This document shows positions 55,899-64,000 of a stretch of 64,000 nt of DNA, one piece after another; within the stretch, counting starts at the first letter, position 1, and every line of letters begins with the position of its first letter. The DNA comes from Amphibalanus amphitrite (Eukaryota > Arthropoda > Thecostraca > Balanomorpha > Balanidae), in assembly GCF_019059575.1 (NCBI RefSeq), contig NW_024881519.1, positions 558,001 through 622,000 on the forward strand, in the 5' to 3' direction. The translations under genes were made by a program, and so were the position numbers. The notes under the pieces were generated by a model. The model was not told the origin of the DNA and searched no databases. It saw nothing but the letters and a program-made list of their open reading frames with translations.

Positions 55899-57246
55899 GG
55901 TGATGCGATGCACCCGAGAAGACTTACCGCCATCTACTTGAAGTGCATCGAACGTTCGACATGAGCAACACCGATGAATCGGTCGTGGTCATAAACGTGC
56001 AGTGGGTTCATGGTAGGTACCTACTTCAAGCAGCAAGCAATATTTACATGTTCGTAGTGTAACATAATAACCCTTTAGCTGGTGACCAAACTAGTTGTTC
56101 TGATGAATATGTGCTTAAAATGTGCTTCATCAGTCACTGACTCAGTCGACAATCAACATATGTCTACCGTGGTTGACCAAAAAACACCACTGAATGTTAT
56201 TTAACACATGAACGTACTGTTAGGTGAGCCTATCCAAGTACTTGATGTGGTAGGGTAACCGGCCAATTGATACAGCATGCAGCGATCGAGGAAAATTGGC
56301 ATAAAATCAAAACCGTTAAACATTTTTCTGTTATTTCTTCGCATGGAGATGTACAATGGAACAAACAATCATGCAGACCATTCACTCAAATGTTTTCGGA
56401 AACCTTTTGCCTTGTTTGATTCATTACAGTGTGCTTCATAAGGTAGCGAGACTGTCTCAAATAGCCCCACCGACTTTCGGTATATCTGTTTTCACGTCAC
56501 CGGGGCTATACACAAAAACTTACTTTCAAAATTTTACTGTCGATGACTTTAAAATAGTCCTTGATGATCATCCTGTCATTTTGAAAGCTATGGGTCACAT
56601 CATATTATGATAGCCTTAGCATATAATGATGCAATTTTATACCCTACCGAAATGAAGTGTCCTACGAAAAAGGAAAAGATTGAATATAAAGGTCATATAA
56701 CAGTCTTTGAAAAAAACAATTTTTGCCAAAATGATCAAAATTCAATTTTCAAACGCATGGCGTTTAAAAAATTATCTCTAGCGTGACCGATTTTCTTTAA
56801 TTCCTTTGCAACTAAAATTGTCTTAAATAGCCACACCCTATGGGGCTATTTGAAACAGGCTTTAACATAAAAAATAACCTTAATCATTATTACTAGCTGA
56901 ACCAAAATGCACCTATATTAAAGAGCTCACAGAGAACTACATTTTTGCAATTTACATGCTATAAGAAATATGAACCGTCTTAAAGGGAGAGGCCAAAAAC
57001 TGTAAAATCCGTTTCAAATAGCCCCACTTTACGGTATTCGTAATTCCTCACTTTCTGTCTAGCACAGTTACGGATCAATCTGTTGTTTCTCGTCCTGCAT
57101 CTCGATCTGACTTCTGAACCGAGTGTTTTTCTTGATATAGCTTTGATATGTAGATTGGGTTCTTCAATCTTTTGAGGATTTGCTTTTTAGCTTTAGGTTA
57201 GGTAATAGGTACTATTGAGCGCAGAATCCGCGCTCATACCGGGACC

Positions 57247-58166
57247 GAAGCGGGACAGGTCTGGTGTATCAGAGAGTGTACCGATAGTGCGCTGCGGAAC
57301 AGTATCCCATCCAGGCGGCTGCTGTCTGGTGAACTTGGGTCAGCCGCCGCACGGAAGGCAGCCGCCCCGGCCTCCCTCCCCCCGAGTGGGGGAGGGAGGC
57401 CGGGGAAGGGGAGCTATTCATGCAGTCGCAGCCCGCGCGGAGTTAGTGCGGCAGTGTGTACTGTGTATATTGGGATTATTTCTCCAGCAAAGTTTTGGGT
57501 TTGCTTGAAGTCTACTGATCACGGTGGCTGTTTGCGGGGAGCGGGCCCGGGCGGTGTAGCAGATAGCTGTTCCCCTACACAGGCAGGCCACAGACATGGT
57601 GAAACGGTGTATTACTGTAATATGGCCGACCAGCCGGGGAAAGACCCCTTTCTGTAGGAATGCGATTAAAGAGGCTTCTGTATTTTAAGGTGTGCCGTTA
57701 CGTAGTTTCGGATCATTCTTAAATTCCTCGCCCTCTTTGCTCTCACCGCAACGTTTTATAGAAAAACTCCTGATGTTTTTGGCCTTGCTCCTTGCTCTTA
57801 ACCTTGCTCTTCCAGACCACGAGCACACTTTTTATTAACTATAAATGGAAGTTTGCCATGTTTCTCAAAAATGCTCATCTCACCTTAATAAAAAAAAATC
57901 CGTCCCTATCAAATAAGTACCGGAAGCACAAATCTCACCGTAAGTCTGAACCGAACTAACTATAAGCGAAAATGCCACAACTTCCCTATGGCCACCGGCA
58001 TTCTGTCTGAACTAGACTTCAATGTGACGTCAATGTGAACGTCAATAACGTCAATGTGACATAACAATTCACATTTATTGGGCATGCGTCACGAATGCGT
58101 GCCCCTCGGTATTACCGTTATGAAAGTTGCCCGAATCGGCGCTTAAGAACTTTGTAATTTAGAAAT
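57247..58166. other. Subterminal zone of the Tc1-like element with a strong hairpin
   Basis: A GC-rich inverted repeat with stem CCCCGGCCTCCCTCCCCC and loop GAGT lies at about 57370-57409. The 97-codon frame beginning at 57215 derives from the terminal repeat and is not a gene. The rest shows nothing recognisable. Confidence 0.5.
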
Positions 58167-58170
58167 TTAA

Positions 58171-59086
58171 CCCTCGCCCGTGGACGGCATTTCACCATCC
58201 TTTCCAGTGGAGGATGGGGGGGGGGGGGGTACGACCCCTTCTGCCGTTTCGAAACGCGTCGTCGTAGAGCTTAGCGGAAAAACAGCGTATTGCTCTCGAC
58301 GAGAGCTCGCGATTGCGCATATTACTTTTGACCATAGGTCAATATATGACCTAGGTTTGGCAGGTTAAAGATCAAAGTTCGGGAAAATCGGCATTTTTAA
58401 CTTTGCGCGCCTGTAGCGTCGCCGCTATGGCAGATATCGTCATGGAATTTTCACCATCGTATTTCTGGATGAATGTGGTGCATTTTGGTGTATAGTTTGT
58501 CACATTTTACGCGATAACTTCCGGGGCAGAGCGCCCGAAAGCCGGCGGGGTCGCGTTCGCGCCCCGGGTAGTCGAAAATGCCGTCTGACAGTTGGGGTCG
58601 GAAATGTGATCTAACCTGTCGACGACTTCTCTTTGACCCTGAGACGCTCAATAAACCAAGTGCCCGAGCTTTATTTGGCCGTCAGATTCGAATTCAGGGC
58701 CAAAAATTACCGCCGGAAAGTCAAACTTCAAGAGGTCACCAGAGGTCACTGACCTGAACTAGACCTGACCTGACCTTAACCCTACATAGGTCAATAGAGG
58801 GTGTGTCAGTGCCATGTCAGTCACTTTTGACCCAAACAATGCCAAAGTGTAACCGACATCATCGTTAAAAGCACGAAAAACTACGATTTCGTGCAAAATC
58901 GGCCTGACCTTGTTACCCTTGTGACGTCATAGCTCTGTTACCTGTCCTGACCCGGTCATTTTTCCGCCAAAAACTGCGCAAAGGATGGTCCATAAGGCAG
59001 CCGGAAAGCTGGCGGCACTACGTGCTGCCTTTTGTCGCTATTCGTGAAAACCCTCAGGAAGGTGCGGCCCTTTCCACGGGCGACAA
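58171..59086. mobile_element. GGTCA-rich hairpin element, copy f
   Basis: TTAA lies at 58167-58170 and 59087-59090. Left terminus CCCTCGCCCGTGGA, right inverted TCGCCCGTGGA with a damaged tip. Left hairpin arms GGAGGATGGGG... and CGACCCCTTC; right AGGAAGGTGCGGCCCTTTCC. Palindrome-like GGCGGCACTACGTGCTGCC at 59011. AGGTCA clusters near 58740-58800. Confidence 0.75.
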
Positions 59087-59700
59087 TTAAAATAAATATC
59101 ACATAGTGCACCAATCTTCCTTTTCATCTTTAACACAACCGTTTTAGGAATCCTCAATGCAAAAGATGTCGAAGCCGGAACCGTAGTCGGTCGGAGTGAA
59201 CAGTTTTATTAGTAGTCGGAGTCCTTCAAAATTTGTCGAAGCCCTGGGTGCTGATAAAACTCTCGCTGTCAATGAATTAGAGTTGACTAATTCATTGTTA
59301 GAGGAAATGACTGCAATAGAGGAATGACTGCATGCTAGTAGCAGCTACGTCTAAAAACGAAGGTTAACAGTTTTTCAAATAATAAAACAAGACATGCCAG
59401 GAGTGTCAGCTATATATTTCTTCAGGTGAAGTCCTGGGGTTTGTCGGATAAAAGGTTGAGTAATCAAGTCTATTCTCATTGCACATAATCCAGCGATGCT
59501 ATATACAAGTGCTGCTGATCATAGCACTCCTAGCTCGCACTAATAGTTGAGACGTTTCAAGCCCCCTGAATATCACATCACGAAAAAAAATCAGGCATCA
59601 GCCTCTTGTCACTGAGTCACATTGGTACTAATATACATCTTGCACACTAATCACATGTAGGTAACATAAGTAAAATTTATAAACAAAACACTGTTCTTTA
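59087..59700. other. Unassigned interior of the Tc1-like element
   Basis: AT-rich, no gene, TIR or tandem repeat recognised. Confidence 0.4.
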
Positions 59701-60368
59701 ACATAAGATGACTAACAAACAGAACGGTTTAGTAGGAAGTGTGGCCGCCCGCTGCCTCGGAGCACGGCCTCCAGCCGCTGCCTCATCGAGGCCACCAGGC
59801 TCCGGAAGTAGCCGGGGCGGCGCGGCGGCGGAGCTCCTCCCATTTCGCCAAGACGGCGGCCCAGAGCTCGTCCTGGTTGAGCTGCCGGCCGGCTGGCGCA
59901 GCTCCTCCTCCAGCTCATGAACCATTAGAGACCACACATTTTCGATAGGGTTCAGGTCTGGGCTCATTGAGGGCCAGGGGATGGCAAGAACCTGCGAACA
60001 AAACCATATTTGTTACTCACTGTAACGTGATATAGGTTGACACATCGGTCATGACTATGAAGCTGTATGGTGCAACGAATAACACCTGTTGGAAAGTGTT
60101 TGATCATTACTGAGCAATTTTGTAAGGTATCTTAACTTTTTAAATAATTGTTTAAGTTATCTCAATAAGTTTATAACAGGCGGGGACGAGGCGACCAGGG
60201 GCAAAGCGGCCTCCCGCACATAGCCGTAGGCCTCGCCTTCTCTAATTGGGATGCATTGTCGTTGGGGTGAAAATGAATAAACAGATAAATAAATAAACAG
60301 CATCTCAAGATTTTTTTTTTTAAATAATGCCATTTGGTCACCGGTCACCTAGCTAAACCATACCACAA

Positions 60369-60785
60369 CAGGCCGCCCCACACTGGACCTCGCATGCGGG
60401 TTTTGAGTTTGCGGGCATAATACTAACTCATAGAGTAATTAGACCGTACCCTCATGGTCACTTCATGAATGCTGTGAAGCCGGTGCACCTTCAGAAAACT
60501 ATATATGGTCGCAATACCAGCATGAACGAACTAAAATTCGACTCCAACGAAAAACTCGCAAACCTCGTAGAGCTTGCAGACCTCGCAGCGAGTAAAATCG
60601 AAAGTTGACTCAAAATCAACTTTTGGAATGCGATGCAAGGTAGCTCGGAAGCTAAAAACATGCAGACTCGCTTGTTAGATAGTAGCGTGGGTCGCTCAGC
60701 TAGATTGTATTATTTGATTTTGAAAAAAAACCCGAAAACCCAAAAACTCGCAACCCGCATGCGAGGTCCAGTGTGGGGCAGCCTT
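60369..60785. mobile_element. MITE GCCCCACACTGGACCTCGCA within a transposase intron
   Basis: Inverted termini GCCCCACACTGGACCTCGCA continuing into TGCGGGTT, about 415 bases long, no coding. I could not define a target duplication. Confidence 0.7.
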
Positions 60786-61074
60786 CAGAGTTAGCAGCCA
60801 TGATAGGTTTATGATGCCACTTACTGAGTTTGCGTGGTCTTCAAACCACTGCTTGACTGCCCTCGCTGTGTGGATAGGGGCGTTTTCTTGCATTATAGTC
60901 CAGGGTCGCTCCTCGTCGGGGCGCATTTCCTCCACGGAAGGCAAAAACACCTGCCGGAGTAGTGAAGACATATTTAACAACAATGAAAAATGCACATGTT
61001 CACAAGGGTATACGGTCAACTCAACCAGTGACAACTTAACCAACGTGGTTTGTGACAATAGAGCCAATGCATTT

Positions 61075-61250
61075 AGCACACTGGTTGAGTTGTCACTAGT
61101 TGTCACTGGTTGTCACTGGTTGTCACTGGTTGTCACTGGTTGAAATGTCGCTGGTTGAGTTGTCACTGGTTGAGTTGTTACTGGTTCAGTTGTCACTGGT
61201 TCAGATGTCACTGGTTCAGTTGTCACTGATTGAAATGTCACTGGTGGAAT
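61075..61250. repeat. Minisatellite TGTCACTGGT / TGAGTTGTCACTGGT
   Basis: Perfect 10-base TGTCACTGGT units (61101-61140) are followed by about seven 15-base variants (TGAGTTGTCACTGGT, TCAGATGTCACTGGT and the like). The Ser/Leu/Val frames here are artefacts. Confidence 0.9.
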
Positions 61251-62377
61251 TGACATGGAACCGTTTGCAAGAGTGCGGGGAAGACGGCGTGCTGGGCAAA
61301 AACGATATCTACCTGGATATGACTTGTGCCATCGAACGTTTACTGGCATTTGACCTGTTGCACAAAGACCATAAAACGTTTATCTTAGGTTTTGTCTCTT
61401 AGACACCCAGAGGGCAGGAAACCGCCAACCATTGTTCAGTTGGTTCGATTTTTTTATGTGCTCTGATTTTGTCTCACAAACTTTACAAGCATTCAACGTG
61501 AACATAAAATGTTTGAGCTGTGGCTCTTGCGACATTAAGCGAGATCCGAAAAAACACTCGCTATTATTATCAATCCTATCTTGAAGTAAATAGTTTGACA
61601 CTTTTCTAATTTGAAAATGTTTGAAAAAGACCTGTGGTCGAAATAAGTATTACATTCTGTCAAGTAAAGTATATATTTGTACAGCATTAGTTTTGGTAAT
61701 TATCGAGGAAAAAAGGTCATGTTTTTACATTTTCTGCTATTTATAAACATGTTCCTCGTACAAGCACTAACCTCATTAAATAGTTTGACACGTTTGATCA
61801 ATTAGACATGCTGTTTAATCGACATATTATCATCTGGCCCGATTAGTCATTATGGCCCGATATTATCATTATGCTGGCCCGATTAGTCATCTGATACTAC
61901 ACGCTCGTCTTGACCGAGAAATGCAGAGACAACAGCAACAAATAATAAAAGAAAAGTACGAACCTCCACCATGCGCCTGTCTTCCTCCTCCGTCGTCTTC
62001 CGTTTTCTTCCACACTTATCATAGCGCGCTTTCAAACCCCTTTTCCCTTCCTGCTCATAACGGCGTTTCCACCGTCTGGCAGTAGTTAGAGCTACACCGA
62101 GAATCTCTGCCGCCTGCTTGACAGAGTGACCTTGATCGAAAAGCAAGATGAGCCTGCCCTTGTCAAGATCACTGAGGTGTGCCATCACGCTCACGTTGAC
62201 GTCTAGCCGCACACACTCCACGCGGGCTGCGGCCGCATACTGCGGCTCTCCTTTCCCGGCTTTCCGCCCCACTCGGAACAGAAACAGCCAGGTCATGTTA
62301 TTCCGTGACCCTCCTAGGATACTGTGCCGCATCACACTGATCGGTACACTCTCTGACACACCAGGCCTGCCCCGCCG

Positions 62378-63908
62378 GCGAGTTACCTAAGTGTGGAACT
62401 ACCCAGCGCCGAGCCGGCCGGATGACGTCACACCACGGCCATTGCCGGCGCGGCGGCAGACTGGCCGAGATTGGCATGGTCTTAACTTGGCGAAGAGGCA
62501 TCGGACGCCAAACTTCTGCTGCAGCTATTAATCACATTTCATGCGTTTCTTCCATGTGTATGAGCTATCAAGTCCTTCGAATACCTAATGTGTAGGTGAG
62601 CGTACCTGCATTTAGCAGTGTATGCTATGCTATGTGGATGGGCACATCCGACAGTCGACACACTGCGCAATGGATTCCGATATTGCTTGGCTGATTCTGG
62701 CTTTGTGTCTTCGAACGAACCATTGAAAGGGAGGACGTCATTTTTAAAGGTTGTTAGGTGCACTCAAACGTTTTAAGATAAGCAACTGCTGATTGAATTT
62801 CTGGCGAGGGTTGGTGGAACGCTCTGTTTACAAATGAGTATCTACCTACCTACCTAGTACCTACCTGCAATGGCAAATAACTGGGTCGCGGTCAGTTAGG
62901 CATGATTCACGAAGTCCCTTATCTTTTATTAGACTTATCAAGCCCAATGTGCAACATTTGCGTCTTTTCGCGTTGTATCGGGTAGCAAATGAGAAAATCT
63001 GCTTCTTCTCCACAGCCCTCAATTCAAGAAACCGTCCTTTTCCTTATCGCATCATTCCGGAACATAATTTTCAAACATGGGTATCTTCCCCACAAAAAAA
63101 ACTGAAGCAGTTTCCTTCGGCTCCAATGCGCCGCTCGCCCAGGGAGACGGAAGTGCTATAGGTATTCTCGGCGGTCCAGTCTGCATTCTGCAGCACACTC
63201 AAACTTGGCGGACCCCCAGCGCACGACTGAACGATTCGTATTGTTGTGAGTGACTGTGACAATTCACTGGTGGTTTCGGAATAATTAACAGGCGGCGCAG
63301 CCCAGTGCCTCTTACAAAGAATTACAGTGGCGAATGCACTATTGCAGAGAAGAAATGGATTGAGCAGATGCCCAACCTCGCTGTATTATCAACTAAACAT
63401 TAGGTACGCTTTACATTTTAATCAGGCAATCATGTAAACAAACGACTTGCGAGTTGCGACCCTTCCGCCTTACATAACTCGGCAGAATGCCCCTGAGTCG
63501 GCTAAACTACACTGCATCTCTTCAAACCTTAAGTATTTTACAATTTACCACTCAGCTATGCAACAGGCTTATAATTCACTGCTCAAGTCTCAACCCCTTT
63601 TCCCTATCATCTTTTTGGCACCGTCAATCGCCATCTGCGCTGCCCACTGTCCAGCAAATAATCCGGCCGTCTCCAGTTCTCTGGCAGGGGCTTCCAAACT
63701 CAAGCGAACTCGCCGAAGTTTCGCCATTCAATGCGCAGGATCTGTACAATTGAGTTTGAGAGCCTCTGGGTTGGCTCGGCGCGCCTGCGCCGCGCCGTTG
63801 GTCCGGCCAAGTACGCGAGTGACGTCATGCTATAAGCGTCATCCCCCGACCAAAGTCACCAATCAGAGCCCTAGAATCGACTTGTAGTTCCACACTTAGG
63901 TAACTCGC
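62378..63908. mobile_element. MULE-like TIR element with 9-bp duplication GCCCCGCCG
   Basis: GCCCCGCCG lies at 62369-62377 and 63909-63917. Terminal inverted repeat GCGAGTTACCTAAGTGTGGA then ACTAC, 25 bases perfect. Removing it restores the Tc1 subterminal repeat. Nine-base duplications are typical of Mutator-like elements. No transposase is visible in 1.5 kb, so it is non-autonomous. A GGCGCGCCTGCGCCGCGCC near-palindrome lies at about 63778. Confidence 0.75.
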
Positions 63909-64000
63909 GCCCCGCCGTGGCCCAGCCCCGGTCCCGGTATGAGCGCGGATTCTGCGCTCAATAGTACCTATGCTTGAATAAGAAGGAAAATAAGCTGTAA

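Larger units (their letters stand above)
53946..57034. mobile_element. TA-flanked element CCGTAAAGTGGGGCTATTTG
   Basis: TA lies at 53944-53945 and 57035-57036. Terminal repeat CCGTAAAGTGGGGCTATTTG then A. GGGGCTATTTGARACAG motifs recur inside at 53978, 56450 and 56840, echoing the internal GGGGCAATTTGGCC motifs of MITE copies A and B. No transposase. Contains copy g and a hAT MITE. Confidence 0.85.
59715..62185 (-). pseudogene. Tc1-like transposase with apparent introns, defective
   Basis: Would excise and reinsert the element. Read on minus. Exon at 62185-61976: MAHLSDLDKGRLILLFDQG then a helix-turn-helix (AAEILGVALTTARRWKRRY) and RRMVEV. Exon at 60950-60825: acceptor CTACTCCGGCAG, 42 codons with IMQENAPIHTA and KQWFEDHANS, donor GTAAGTGG. 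Exon from 59991: acceptor TTTTGTTCGCAG, then VLAIPWPSMSPDLNPIENVW (third acid Glu), followed by a frameshift before the conserved C-terminal SLVASMRQRLEAVL. The two central exons join in phase 0. The exon with the first catalytic Asp was not found, and the second Asp is Glu (QEN for QDN). Inactive as it stands. Confidence 0.8.
57208..63968 (-). mobile_element. Tc1-like transposon with perfect 39-bp TIRs, interrupted
   Basis: TA lies at 57206-57207 and 63969-63970. The terminal repeat starts GGTACTATTGAGCGCAGAAT and ends CATACCGGGACC, identical at both ends over 39 bases. It contains the small palindrome GAGCGCAGAATCCGCGCTC. Subterminal homology (GTGTACCGAT, GGTCTGGTGTATCAGAGAG) extends the inverted repeat, the right copy being split by 62378-63908. 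Transposase is on minus. Confidence 0.88.
45532..64000 (+). other. Start of the following 4E-T intron (18.5 kb or more)
   Basis: Begins GTGAGCC. I find no further exon that looks like 4E-T up to the window end. 45540-47250 holds nothing recognisable beyond a G-run near 45700. From about 47030 to 47205, an inverted pair of CATGTAAAC / CGGATATTTCCG motifs suggests a small MITE. Confidence 0.45.

Noticed and set aside
61080-61250. CRISPR-like look of the TGTCACTGGT array
   Set aside because: Contiguous 10- and 15-base units without spacers, in an animal genome.

Overview
The window is animal nuclear DNA: spliced exons, BEL/Pao, LINE, hAT, Tc1/mariner and SINE-like elements, microsatellites, and no bacterial features. 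The host exons are very GC-rich and the surrounding DNA is AT-rich and repeat-dense. An invertebrate, possibly an arthropod such as a crustacean, is my best guess, but the species cannot be named from the sequence.

Host gene. Only two host exons are convincing, both on + (803-1140 and 45265-45531). They encode successive parts of an EIF4ENIF1 / eIF4E-transporter (4E-T) protein. Donor and acceptor are both phase 1, so they can be joined directly across a 44.1-kb intron. Everything from 45532 to the end is probably the next intron. On this reading almost the whole window is intronic transposon graveyard.

First intron. A LINE (CR1/Jockey-like) inserted first and is now split into six coding pieces between 1523 and 32402. 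The splitting insertions are an unresolved 7.9-kb block, a TTAT-flanked GGTCA-rich element, a block holding a 20-bp minisatellite and a TIR element, a 16.8-kb composite, and a small hAT MITE. The composite (14923-31729) is a TTAA-flanked GGTCA-rich element. It holds two large nests. One, at 14936-21680, contains in succession a GGTCA element, a hAT, a tRNA-SINE, a second hAT and a TA-flanked MITE. The other is a minus-strand LTR retrotransposon (22118-30994) with decayed gag-protease, which itself carries further elements and a minisatellite. To the right, a TIR element (32950-39678) holds a very young BEL/Pao retrotransposon (33063-39087) with 226-bp LTRs that appear identical, a CATGG target duplication, a tRNA-Tyr-type primer site and near-intact gag-protease and pol frames. 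Then come another GGTCA element, a fold-back element flanked by AGTT, a SINE, and LINE and Tc1 remnants.

Second intron. A mariner (48540-53692) is opened by further TA-flanked MITEs. A TA-flanked element (53946-57034) contains a GGTCA element and a hAT MITE. A Tc1-like element (57208-63968) has perfect 39-bp TIRs and a transposase that appears to be spliced. It is itself interrupted by a GGTCA element, a MITE and a MULE-like insertion with a 9-bp duplication.

Most unusual observation. The window holds a set of non-autonomous elements with a TTAA-like target, short GC-rich TIRs, a G-run/C-run hairpin just inside the ends, often a second GC palindrome, and a core packed with AGGTCA/TGACCT half-sites framed by a GCATCGAATGATAT inverted repeat. 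The same core also sits inside TA-flanked and AGTT-flanked elements, as though a regulatory-looking module had been shared among unrelated transposons.
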